A stretch of 64,000 nt of DNA from assembly GCA_005888095.1 (NCBI GenBank), contig VBKF01000098.1, forward strand, positions 1 to 64,000, given 5' to 3'. The translations under genes were made by a program, and so were the position numbers. This document shows, piece by piece, positions 51,609-59,452 of the stretch (within the stretch, counting starts at the first letter, position 1; every line of letters begins with the position of its first letter). Source of the stretch: Deltaproteobacteria bacterium. Its GTDB lineage: Bacteria; Desulfobacterota; Binatia; DP-6. Below the pieces are notes generated by a model. It did no database searches, was not told where the DNA came from, and saw only the letters and a list, made by a program, of their open reading frames with translations.

Positions 51609-52639
51609 GCGGCGTCCTGATCCAGAAACGGCGGCCGCAGCCCGTTGTCCGTCCAGTCGAAGTTGACGAGCCAGCTGGACGTGTCGCGCCCGAGCATCAC
51701 GGGGCCGCGGGCAGAGCCCAGCGCGAACGGCCGCTCGACGCGGGCCGGGCGGAATCCGAATCCCTCGTAGACCCGCCGCATCCGCGCGTGGGACGAGGCG
51801 AGCACCACTTCGGGCTGCCGGCTGCCGTCCCCCGCCACCCGGGCGACGGCCGCCAGCACCCCGGCCGCGAGCGTCTCGGGGTCCGGTCCGTCGGCCTGCG
51901 CCACCACCAGGCTCCCGGGGTGCTCGTTGAGGACGACGTAGCCGCACGGCTCGCCGCGCACCAGCCGGAAGAGACGGTAGCGCACGAAGGAGAGGGCCCG
52001 GCTGTAGCGCCAGTCGAGGTACGCGACGCCGGGCGCGAGCCGGAGCGCGAACCCGCCCGCGCGCGGCAGCATGTCCTCGCTGAACCCGCTCACCTCCTCC
52101 GCGCCGACCGCCGGCAGCGCGCCGCGCGCGATCGCGTGCCGCAGCCGCCCGCCGACGTCGACCGGCGGCGTCGCGGCCCGCAGCAGCGACTTCGCCACCC
52201 CGCGCCAGAGCGGCTCGGCGTGCCGGCTCACGTAGCGGCCGTTCAGGCGGTAGATGCGCACGCCCGGGAAATAGGTCCAGTGCTGGTGCTCGAGGATGCG
52301 GTGCGTGTCGGGGCTGCCGCCGTAGATGCAGGCCAGCTCGCTCGAGCGGACCCAGCGCAGGAAGAGGACGCCGCCTGCACCGCGGCGGAAGGCGACGAAG
52401 TTGGAGGCGCAGCCGATGGTGAGGGGCCGGCCCTCGTATTCGAAGCGGAGCTGCTCGATACCGATCGCGCCGGCAACGGCGCCATCGTCCGCGAGTGCCA
52501 GATACAGCCGGCACCACGGCGCCGTCGCGTAGTAGTGGTCGACGAACGGACGGTGCGCCAGGCTGTGGCCGGCGGCGGCGTCCCGCGCCGCGGCGGCGAG
52601 CGCCGGAAAGAGCGCCGGTTCGTAGGTGACGATGCGCAT
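51605..52639 (-). CDS. GNAT-fold acyltransferase
   Basis: 344 residues. Acetyl-CoA/ACP-binding GNAT features: ALADDGAVAGAIGIEQL, GCASNFVAFR and LEHQHWTYFPGV in the first half, and a second half with RLVRGEPCGYVVLNEHPGSLVV and SHARMRRVYEGFGFRPA (the pyrophosphate-binding region). The double-domain layout recalls FemAB-type or GNAT glycan acyltransferases. It is directly coupled to the MaoC-SDR fusion and the ACP, so an acyl-ACP donor is possible. It is probably the acylating enzyme of the cassette. Confidence 0.75.
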   Translation of the reverse strand: MRIVTYEPALFPALAAAARDAAAGHSLAHRPFVDHYYATAPWCRLYLALADDGAVAGAIGIEQLRFEYEGRPLTIGCASNFVAFRRGAGGVLFLRWVRSSELACIYGGSPDTHRILEHQHWTYFPGVRIYRLNGRYVSRHAEPLWRGVAKSLLRAATPPVDVGGRLRHAIARGALPAVGAEEVSGFSEDMLPRAGGFALRLAPGVAYLDWRYSRALSFVRYRLFRLVRGEPCGYVVLNEHPGSLVVAQADGPDPETLAAGVLAAVARVAGDGSRQPEVVLASSHARMRRVYEGFGFRPARVERPFALGSARGPVMLGRDTSSWLVNFDWTDNGLRPPFLDQDAA

Positions 52640-53832
52640 CAGAGCTGGCCGCCGCTCAGCTCGATGAGCTCGCCCGAGAGGAACGACGCGCCGGGCGAAA
52701 GCAGGAAGCGCACGACGTCGCTCACGTCTTCGGGCCGGCAGAGCCGCCCGAGCGGCACGAGCGAGGCCTTCATCCGGATCCACCGCTCGCTCTGGTTCTT
52801 GTTCATGCCGACGGGGACGAGGGCCGGGCAGACGGCGTTCACCGCGATCGCGCGCCGCGCCATCTCGGGCGCGAGGAGCTTCACGGTGCTCTCGAGCGCG
52901 GCCTTGCCGAGCGAATAGGCCGCCAGCGAGAGATTCGGCTGACGACTCCCCCAGATCGAGCTCACCACCACCAGGCGCCCGCCTTCGGGGCCGACGCGGC
53001 CGAAGAGAAAGCGGGCGAGTCGCACCGCGTGGACGGTGCCGAAGCGCACCTGCTCCTCGATCGTCTCGTCGGGAGCGGCGAGGAGCCCGCCCCGCGGCGC
53101 ACCCGGCCAGGCGGCATGGACGACGGCGAACAGCGGCCGGTCGCCGAGGGCGGCCTCGAGCGACTCACGCCAGTCGGCCGCCGCGAGGTCGACGCGCAAC
53201 GGGGTCACCCGTGGGTGCGCCGCGAGCGTCTCGGGCAGCGGCCGCGTGTGAGCGAGGGCGAGGATCCCGTGGTCGCCGGCGAGGCGGGCCGCGATCGCCG
53301 CCCCCAGGCCGCCCGAGGCGCCGGTCACCACGACGAGCGGGGCGTCGGCGGCGGCCGCGGGCCCCACGGGCGCGGCCGGCGCGGCGACGGCCGGGCGGCG
53401 CGACTCGTGCCGCGTGAAGCCCATGAAGATCTCCGCGGTGGGGAGGTGGCGCCCGGCGTCCTGCACGACGACCTTCACGGTCCCCGTGCGCAGCGCGGAA
53501 TCCCACGCGACGATCTCGCCGCGCACCAGCACCCGGCACGGGAAGTAGAGCGGCACGGGGAAACGGGCCTGCACGGACCCGAGCAGGACGTGCGGGCCCG
53601 GGAGGTACATGCCGACGAGGGCGGAGGCGAGCCCGACCTGCATGGCACCGTGCACGAGCCGGCCCTCGAGCTTCGTGGCGCCGGCGTACACCGGATCGAC
53701 GTGCAACGGATTCCAGTCGCCGGAGCTCTCCGCGAAACGGAGCACGTCCTCCTCGCAGATCTCCCGCTCGAACTCGGCCGCGAGCCCGACCGCGATCCCG
53801 CCCGCCTCGAGCGCCTGCATGGCCCGGCTCAC
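52639..53832 (-). CDS. MaoC-type hydratase fused to an SDR ketoreductase
   Basis: 397 residues from GTG 53832. Residues 1-145 are a MaoC hot-dog hydratase with catalytic D39, N41 and H44 (GDWNPLHVDPVYA). After an Ala/Pro linker (147-165) comes an SDR: VVVTGASGGLGAAIAARL, catalytic S291/S292, Y306 and K310 (SSIWGS, YSLGKAA), ending GELIELSGGQL. MaoC hydrates or dehydrates the acyl thioester; the SDR reduces the 3-keto group. Coupled to an ACP and FkbH, it would process a carrier-bound acid. GTGA overlap with the ACP stop. Confidence 0.87.
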   Translation of the reverse strand: MSRAMQALEAGGIAVGLAAEFEREICEEDVLRFAESSGDWNPLHVDPVYAGATKLEGRLVHGAMQVGLASALVGMYLPGPHVLLGSVQARFPVPLYFPCRVLVRGEIVAWDSALRTGTVKVVVQDAGRHLPTAEIFMGFTRHESRRPAVAAPAAPVGPAAAADAPLVVVTGASGGLGAAIAARLAGDHGILALAHTRPLPETLAAHPRVTPLRVDLAAADWRESLEAALGDRPLFAVVHAAWPGAPRGGLLAAPDETIEEQVRFGTVHAVRLARFLFGRVGPEGGRLVVVSSIWGSRQPNLSLAAYSLGKAALESTVKLLAPEMARRAIAVNAVCPALVPVGMNKNQSERWIRMKASLVPLGRLCRPEDVSDVVRFLLSPGASFLSGELIELSGGQL

Positions 53833-54083
53833 CGGCCGTTCCGCCGTTCGACCAGATCGAGGATGGTCGCGAAGGACATCATCTCCTCGAGCTCCTCGAG
53901 CTCCACCTGGATGCCGAACTCCTCCTCGATCACCGCCACCAGGTTGATCGACGCGAGCGAATCCCAGGTGCCGACCGACGCGGGGCTGGCGAGCGGGATC
54001 TCGTCGGGGCCGAGCTCGGGGAAGACCAGCCCGAAGCAGCGCGCGAGCCGGCTCTGCACGCGATCGGTCGGACCTCCGCTCAT
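53829..54083 (-). CDS. Acyl carrier protein
   Basis: 84 residues. Small acidic helical protein with the phosphopantetheine Ser42 in the motif SVGTWDSLASINLVA, expected for a stand-alone ACP. ATG 54083 overlaps the FkbH stop as ATGA, and its own stop overlaps the MaoC-SDR GTG. In FkbH cassettes the ACP carries the glyceryl or related unit loaded from bisphosphoglycerate. No dedicated phosphopantetheinyl transferase is in the window. Confidence 0.85.
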   Translation of the reverse strand: MSGGPTDRVQSRLARCFGLVFPELGPDEIPLASPASVGTWDSLASINLVAVIEEEFGIQVELEELEEMMSFATILDLVERRNGR

Positions 54084-55822
54084 GCGGACTCCCCGGTGTG
54101 ACAGCGGACGAAGAGTCGCGGCTTGCGCGCCGCGAAGCGTTCCGCCGTGACGCACGCCTCCGTGCCCGGCTCCTCGTCGGCCAGCGAGCGGAGGAAGTCG
54201 GCGACCAGATGGTTCTTCGGAGTCGGCGCGTAGGCGAACGCGATGTCGAGGATCTTCAGCCGGTCGAACAGGAAATCGAGCGTCGCCCACTCGATGCGGC
54301 GGCTGAACGCCCGGCAGCTGAGCACCCACGTGTCGACCCGGAGGCGCCGCCCGGCGAGCCGCCCGGCCAGCACCGAGACCTTGCCGAGCGGGCCGTATCG
54401 GTCGCGATACGCCAGCAGGACTGCGAAGGCGCCCTCGCGCCCGAGCAACGCGCGCCACTCGCCCTCCGTGTAACGGCGGCCGTTCAGGTTGAACTGGTTC
54501 GTCTTGTTCACCAGCTCGAGCGGACGCGGGTCGCCCACCACCGGCGCCGGGAGCACCACGAGCTCCTGCTCGGCGCGTGCGAGGAAGGCGTCCTGCCGCT
54601 CCGCCCCGGACGTGACCGGCGGAAGGTCGGGCGGCACCCCTCCGACGGTCCGGGCGCGGAGCGCGTCCTCCTCCGAGAGGATCGGCTTGCCGAAGAGGTC
54701 GCGCAGCTCCTCGAGGACGGCGTAGACGGCCCCGTCGTCGCCGGTGGGGAAGCGGAGGCACGCGACGTCGGGATGGACGGCCGCGACCTCGGCCAGCTCG
54801 GCGGCGCTGTCGTCGACGAAGACGACGCCATCGGCACCGAGGTTCCAGGCGCGCAGGATGCGCTCGACGGAAACCGACTTGGGCTCCCAGTGCGCCTCGA
54901 CCGGGAACAGCCGCTCGCGTGGCACGAGCAGGCCCGGCGCCGCGAGGCCGGCTTCCACCGTCTCCGGGTCGGCCTTGCACACCACCCCGATCAGCACGCC
55001 CGCCTCGGCGAGCGCGGCGAGGAGCTGCTGGTAGAGCGCGTGCCCGTGGCTCTTCTGATCGAGGTCCCACGAGACGCCGGTCGATTCGCCCAGGACGCCG
55101 CGCCAGAGCGTGTCGTCGAGGTCCGTGATGAGCGCCTTCTTGGGCGCCGGCGGCGCGAGCAGCCGGACGAGCAGCTCGGCCAGGGCGGCGGCGTGCGCCC
55201 GGCGGTAGGGAAAGCCGAGCGTCAGGTACGACCGGACGTCGAGCCGCGTGCCGGGCGGCGAGAGGCCGTCCAGGCGCTGCGCGTCGACCAGGCGGACGCC
55301 CGGCAGGCGGACGAGTCCGGCGGCGAGCTCGGCCACGAGGCGACGGAGGTCGGTTGCGAGCTCGCTCGCCACCCAGCCCGGCGTGAACGACGCCGGCGGC
55401 AGCGGCAGCGTCGGCGCCGCGACCGCCACCGGCATCCGAGCCGCGAGCCGGCCGACGCCGGCGAGGATCGCGTCGCGCGCCCAGGCGGCCTGCGTCACCA
55501 TGTCGGCCAGGTCGGCGGGCCGCCATCCCGCCGCCTCGCGCAGGCCGAGGCGCCGGTCGAGATCGGCCCACTCGAGGACGACGGCGGCGCCCTCGGCCTC
55601 CGCCCGGCCGCACCGCTCCAGGCCGCTCAGCAGATCGCCGGACGGGGCGGTCGCGAGCTCGACTCGATCCCCGGGCAGACGGCGCTGGAGCTCGGCGGCG
55701 ACGAAGGTGCCGAGGTGCAGCGGGGTCGAGCCGCAGACGAGCACGTACCGCGCCACCCGTCCGGGGGCGGCGCGGGCGGCGTTGAGGACGGCGAGGGCCT
55801 CGGAGACGGTGCGGGCGCTCAT
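54080..55822 (-). CDS. FkbH-like HAD-IIIC protein
   Basis: 580 residues. An N-terminal SGNH-like region (to about 225) is followed by the HAD domain with KKALITDLDDTLWRG (D234 and D236), GVLIGVVCKADPETV and VFVDDSAAELAEVAA, then a C-terminal GNAT-like domain (ELVNKTNQFNLNGRRYT, about 430-580). FkbH proteins activate a glyceryl group from 1,3-bisphosphoglycerate onto an ACP. It is next to an ACP and a hydratase/reductase, so it probably begins a short acyl-ACP pathway here. The N-terminal open frame to 56047 is shadow; ATG 55822 overlaps the deacetylase stop. Confidence 0.88.
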   Translation of the reverse strand: MSARTVSEALAVLNAARAAPGRVARYVLVCGSTPLHLGTFVAAELQRRLPGDRVELATAPSGDLLSGLERCGRAEAEGAAVVLEWADLDRRLGLREAAGWRPADLADMVTQAAWARDAILAGVGRLAARMPVAVAAPTLPLPPASFTPGWVASELATDLRRLVAELAAGLVRLPGVRLVDAQRLDGLSPPGTRLDVRSYLTLGFPYRRAHAAALAELLVRLLAPPAPKKALITDLDDTLWRGVLGESTGVSWDLDQKSHGHALYQQLLAALAEAGVLIGVVCKADPETVEAGLAAPGLLVPRERLFPVEAHWEPKSVSVERILRAWNLGADGVVFVDDSAAELAEVAAVHPDVACLRFPTGDDGAVYAVLEELRDLFGKPILSEEDALRARTVGGVPPDLPPVTSGAERQDAFLARAEQELVVLPAPVVGDPRPLELVNKTNQFNLNGRRYTEGEWRALLGREGAFAVLLAYRDRYGPLGKVSVLAGRLAGRRLRVDTWVLSCRAFSRRIEWATLDFLFDRLKILDIAFAYAPTPKNHLVADFLRSLADEEPGTEACVTAERFAARKPRLFVRCHTGESA

Positions 55823-56619
55823 CGCCCGTTCCCGTCGCGATACCAGAGCGCCAGGACCGGCGCGCGCAGCCGGCTCCAGCGGCGCCGGCCAAGGCAGGCC
55901 TTGGCGGCGTTCTTGGCCGCGTCCACCGTCCGCAGCCGCCAGAGCGCGCCGCGCTGGGCGTCGACGATCGCGGCGAACTCCTCGACCGGCATGCCGCGCC
56001 GGACGCCGACGCGCGGCATCGAGAGCGGCGGGTCCCCCGGGTGCCACCAGCCGACGCGGCTCGTGCAGAAGACGCGATAGCCGAGCTCGGCGAGGAGGGG
56101 CGCGAGCGCCGGCCGCTCCCAGCCGTGCGGCAGGGAGGCGGCGTGCACCGGCGCGCCGAGGCGATCCTCGAGGAGGCGCTTCGAATCGCCGAACTCCCGG
56201 CGCACCGCCTGCTCGTCGAGGGCGTCGAGGAAGGGGTGGGTCATCGAGTGGCTGCCGATCTCCATGCCGGCGGCGAGCATCTCGCGCACCTGCGCCCAGG
56301 TGACCTGACCGGGCCGGTCGATGCGGGTCGGGACGACGAAGAAGGTGGCGCGGAGGCCGAGCTCGACGAGCGCCGGAAAGGCGTACTCGTAGTCGCTCGC
56401 CGCGCCGTCGTCGAAGGTGAGGCTGAAGAAACCGCCGCCCAGCTCGCCGGGCACGCGGCTGACCGCCACGGCGCGCCGCGGCGAGTCGGCCGCCGCCAGC
56501 AGGTGGGCGCGGAACTCCCGGGGATCGAGCGCGTAGGGGCGGTGCGCCGGCGGCACGTCAGCGAGCCGGGAGGCGGGCACGACGTCGTGAAAGGCGAAGA
56601 CCGCCGCGCGGGGTCTCAT
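55819..56619 (-). CDS. Polysaccharide deacetylase, second copy
   Basis: 266 residues from ATG 56619. NodB motifs SLTFDDGAASDYE and GSHSMTHPFLDAL, then SLPHGWERPALAPLLAELGY in the motif 3 region. There is no signal peptide. It is shorter than the copy at 50571 and probably acts on a different residue or step. It overlaps FkbH on one side and the glycosyltransferase on the other by the ATGA type. Confidence 0.87.
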   Translation of the reverse strand: MRPRAAVFAFHDVVPASRLADVPPAHRPYALDPREFRAHLLAAADSPRRAVAVSRVPGELGGGFFSLTFDDGAASDYEYAFPALVELGLRATFFVVPTRIDRPGQVTWAQVREMLAAGMEIGSHSMTHPFLDALDEQAVRREFGDSKRLLEDRLGAPVHAASLPHGWERPALAPLLAELGYRVFCTSRVGWWHPGDPPLSMPRVGVRRGMPVEEFAAIVDAQRGALWRLRTVDAAKNAAKACLGRRRWSRLRAPVLALWYRDGNGR

Positions 56620-57737
56620 GCGGCCGCCTCCAGGCGCTCGGCGTACAGCCGCTCGAGGCGCGCCACCATCTGCTGCGCGCTGAACCCCTCCTCGACCGAC
56701 CGCTGGGCCGCACGCCCGACGGCCGCCGCCCGCGCCGGGTCGGCAAGCAACCCGAGCACCGCAGCCGCGAGCGCCGCCGGGTCTCCCGGCGGCACGAGGA
56801 TCCCGGTGCGCTCCGCGTCGACGGCCTCGCGCGTGCCGCCGACCGCGGTCGCCACCACCGGCCGCCCCGCGGCCATCGCCTCGAGGAGCGCGTTCGACAT
56901 CCCCTCGGCGCGCGACGGCAGCAGGAAGACGTCCATCGCCGCGAGCGGCGTGCGCACGTCGGCCACCGCCCCCATGAAGTGCACGGTCTCGCCCAGGCCG
57001 AGGTCGGCAGCCTGCCGCTCGAGGCGGGCGCGCAGCGGGCCGTCGCCGACGATCAGCCCCTGCGGCCCGAGACCGTCCGCCAGCCCGCGCATCGCGCGCA
57101 CCGCGAGGAGGAAGTCGCCGTGACCCTTGCGCTCCTCGAGGCGGCCGACCGTCCCGACCACCGGCCGCCGCGGGTCGAGCCCGAGCGCCGCCTTGGCGGC
57201 GGGCGGCCTCGGGCCGCCGCGCACGCGGTCGACGTCGATGCCGCTCGGGATGACCGCCCAGCGCCCGCGCACGCCGTGCGCCTGGGCCTCGCGGCGCAGC
57301 GCGTCCGCGTTGGCGACCACCGTGTCGACCAGACCCGCGATCACCCGCCAGGCGAGCCGAGCCTGCCGGTCGTCGCCCGTGAGGCTCCGCTTGCTCGCAA
57401 GGACGAGGCTCGCCCCGGCCAGCCGCCCGGCGACGGCGCCGACCAGCGCGGGACGCCACTGGTAGCCGTGCACGATGTCGGTGCGGGCGGCGCGCAGGAG
57501 GCGAGCCGCGCGCACCAGACCGCGGAGGGCCTGCGGCGTGGCCAGGCGGTGGCCGAGGTCGAGCGAGGTGACGGGGACGCCGGCGTCCCGGAACTCGGCG
57601 GCCAGCTCGCCGCCCGGGCGCAGCGTGTAGACGTGGGCGACGAACCGGCGCGGGTCGAGATGGCGCAGCACCTGCTGGAGGTGCCGCTGCGTGCCCCCCG
57701 TGTAGAGCAGCGGGGCGAAGTAGGCGACGCGCGTCAT
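56616..57737 (-). CDS. Glycosyltransferase family 4
   Basis: 373 residues from ATG 57737. GT-B fold with RVAYFAPLLYTGGTQRHLQQV, a central NADALRREAQAHGV region, VGTVGRLEERKGHGDFL and RAEGMSNALLEAMAAGRPVVA at the donor site, a WsaF/ExpE-like GT4 type. It is joined to the ligase gene by an ATGA overlap and to the deacetylase by another. It is a cytoplasmic sugar transferase in repeat-unit assembly. Confidence 0.88.
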   Translation of the reverse strand: MTRVAYFAPLLYTGGTQRHLQQVLRHLDPRRFVAHVYTLRPGGELAAEFRDAGVPVTSLDLGHRLATPQALRGLVRAARLLRAARTDIVHGYQWRPALVGAVAGRLAGASLVLASKRSLTGDDRQARLAWRVIAGLVDTVVANADALRREAQAHGVRGRWAVIPSGIDVDRVRGGPRPPAAKAALGLDPRRPVVGTVGRLEERKGHGDFLLAVRAMRGLADGLGPQGLIVGDGPLRARLERQAADLGLGETVHFMGAVADVRTPLAAMDVFLLPSRAEGMSNALLEAMAAGRPVVATAVGGTREAVDAERTGILVPPGDPAALAAAVLGLLADPARAAAVGRAAQRSVEEGFSAQQMVARLERLYAERLEAAA

Positions 57738-59242
57738 GCCGGAGCCGCCAGGGCGTAGCGGCGCCCGCGGGTCACGCGGACGACGACGCCCGCCGGCTCC
57801 GGCAAGCGCTCGACGTAACGCCGCATCGCGACGATCTGACCGATCAGGATGTAGGTGAACGGGGACTGCCAGAGATCCGCGAAGAGGGCGAAAAAGCAGA
57901 ACAGCAGGTACACGATGCGCATCGCCGCCGCGATGTAGCCGACCCCGAGGTCGCGGTGTGCGAGTCGCGTCACCACCTGCAGGTCGCGCCACGTGATCCA
58001 CAACAGGAGCAGGTAGAGCCCGAGTACGAAGACCCCCCCTTCGGACGCGGCCCAGAGGTAGGAGTTGTGCGGCGGGCGGTAGAAAGCATCGTTGTATACC
58101 TGGCGGGACACCTCGCGGAAGTTCCCCAGCCCGACGCCGAGCCATGGATGGTCCTTGATCATGTGCAGGCCGGCAAAGATCGTGTCCTCGCGCATCACGT
58201 TCGACGACGCCGCGCCACGGTCTTCCGCCTTGGTGGGCATCAGGTGCGTCATCCGCGCCCAGTCCCCCGCCGGGATCACCGTCGTAACCAGCAGAACGCT
58301 GGCCGCGACCCCCATGCCGACGTACCTCGCGGGGACCCGGAAGGCGCGCGGACCGGTCTGGATCAACACACCGAGTACCACGGCGCCGAGCAGGCCGCTG
58401 CGCGAGCCGGTGGCCAGGAGGACGGGCAGACAGGCGGCGATCGCGCCGCCCGCGATCAGGCGCCGGGAACGGCCCGGGTCGGACAACGCCCAGAACCACC
58501 AGCACGCCATCTCCATGAGGCAGATCATGGAGAGCTTGTTCGCGTTGCCGCCTGCGCCGAACGATGCCGCCGCCCGGAAGCCGAGCACCAGGTTGCCCTG
58601 CATCCAGTTGACCAGCGCCGACGGGACCGCGCCGTAGAGCGCCAGCATGTAGGCCAGGAAGGTCGCGCGGACGTCGCGCCGCGAGCGGACGAAGACGAGG
58701 AAGAAGAGGAGGAACGCGAGCCGCGTCACGAAGTCGTGCGTCAGGTTTTCCGTCTTGTCGAGGATGAAGACTTTGCCGCGGCTCGGACGCAGGAGGGGAA
58801 AGGCATCCGGGGCGTGGCTGGTGGCAGCCAGGAACACGAGCCCGATGGCGGCGAGGACGATGACCTGCGGGACCTTCAGGAACGAGAGGTCGCGCGTGTT
58901 CAGGACGTACACGGCGAGCGAGACGACGAAGCCGACGCCGAGCAGGTTCTGGACCGTGAGGAAGCCGAACGCCTGCAGGACGGTCGGATAGGCGCTCAGC
59001 AGGTAGAGCGACACCATCACGACGATCCCCATGACGGGGTTGGCGAGGAGCACGCCCACCATGGCCAACGCCACCCAGGCCGCGCCGACGATGATCTCGA
59101 GCCCGAGATACGTCCCGGCCACGGTGAGGGCGGCGACCAGCGGGAGCGCGAGCGCCACCACGATCCGGATCGCGAGCGGCATCGCCGCCGCGCGGCGGGT
59201 GGCCCTGAAGCGAGCCGGCAGGTGTGCAATCGGTACGACCAA
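57734..59242 (-). CDS. O-antigen ligase/polymerase-family membrane protein
   Basis: 502 residues from TTG 59242; the alternative ATG 59182 has no ribosome binding site. About twelve membrane segments, a large periplasmic loop with MIKDHPWLGVGLGNFREVSR and FYRPPHNSYLWAASEGGVFVLG, the Wzy_C/WaaL pattern. It joins or polymerises the glycan at the periplasmic face. It is the second such domain in the locus, the other being fused to the sugar transferase at 46704. The TTG follows GAGAGAGG by seven bases. The stop overlaps the GT4 gene. Confidence 0.87.
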   Translation of the reverse strand: MVVPIAHLPARFRATRRAAAMPLAIRIVVALALPLVAALTVAGTYLGLEIIVGAAWVALAMVGVLLANPVMGIVVMVSLYLLSAYPTVLQAFGFLTVQNLLGVGFVVSLAVYVLNTRDLSFLKVPQVIVLAAIGLVFLAATSHAPDAFPLLRPSRGKVFILDKTENLTHDFVTRLAFLLFFLVFVRSRRDVRATFLAYMLALYGAVPSALVNWMQGNLVLGFRAAASFGAGGNANKLSMICLMEMACWWFWALSDPGRSRRLIAGGAIAACLPVLLATGSRSGLLGAVVLGVLIQTGPRAFRVPARYVGMGVAASVLLVTTVIPAGDWARMTHLMPTKAEDRGAASSNVMREDTIFAGLHMIKDHPWLGVGLGNFREVSRQVYNDAFYRPPHNSYLWAASEGGVFVLGLYLLLLWITWRDLQVVTRLAHRDLGVGYIAAAMRIVYLLFCFFALFADLWQSPFTYILIGQIVAMRRYVERLPEPAGVVVRVTRGRRYALAAPA

Positions 59243-59249
59243 GCGTATA

Positions 59250-59257
59250 CCTCTCTC
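59250..59257 (-). promoter_or_regulatory. Ribosome binding site choosing the TTG start
   Basis: On the minus strand GAGAGAGG ends seven bases before TTG 59242, whereas the ATG sixty bases further in has no Shine-Dalgarno match. It is the main reason for calling the longer form. Confidence 0.5.
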
Positions 59258-59303
59258 TGACCAGCGGGCGGGCCGCGCGAGCGGCCGAGGAGCCCGACGC
59301 GAA

Positions 59304-59408
59304 ATGGAATCTCCGCGCGCGCCGCGCGCGCGGCCGAGCGAAGCGAGCGGGGAGTGAGGACCCGGCGGGCTCCGCCCGACGGGGCGAGGGGCGGAGCCCC
59401 TCGCTGAT
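59304..59408. repeat. 105-bp hairpin-rich repeat, copy B
   Basis: The second copy of the element at 36945-37049, with four substitutions. The larger hairpin is CCCGGCGGGC (59361-59370), TCC loop, GCCCGACGGG (59374-59383) with one mispair; the second GAGGGGC-type hairpin is unchanged. It lies between the ligase start and the methyltransferase stop, again in the 3' flank of a minus-strand gene. Confidence 0.85.
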
Positions 59409-59410
59409 TA

Positions 59411-59445
59411 GGCCCGCGGCCTGCCGCGGGCCGGGGCGTCGCCCC
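59411..59445 (-). terminator. Paired GC hairpins after the methyltransferase gene
   Basis: A perfect 10-bp arm pair GGCCCGCGGC (59411-59420) and GCCGCGGGCC (59423-59432), then GGGGC (59433-59437) with GTC and GCCCC (59441-59445). No T run follows on either strand, so it may attenuate or stabilise transcript ends rather than be a classical terminator. It extends the hairpin array of repeat copy B. Confidence 0.4.
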
Positions 59446-59452
59446 CGCTCGC

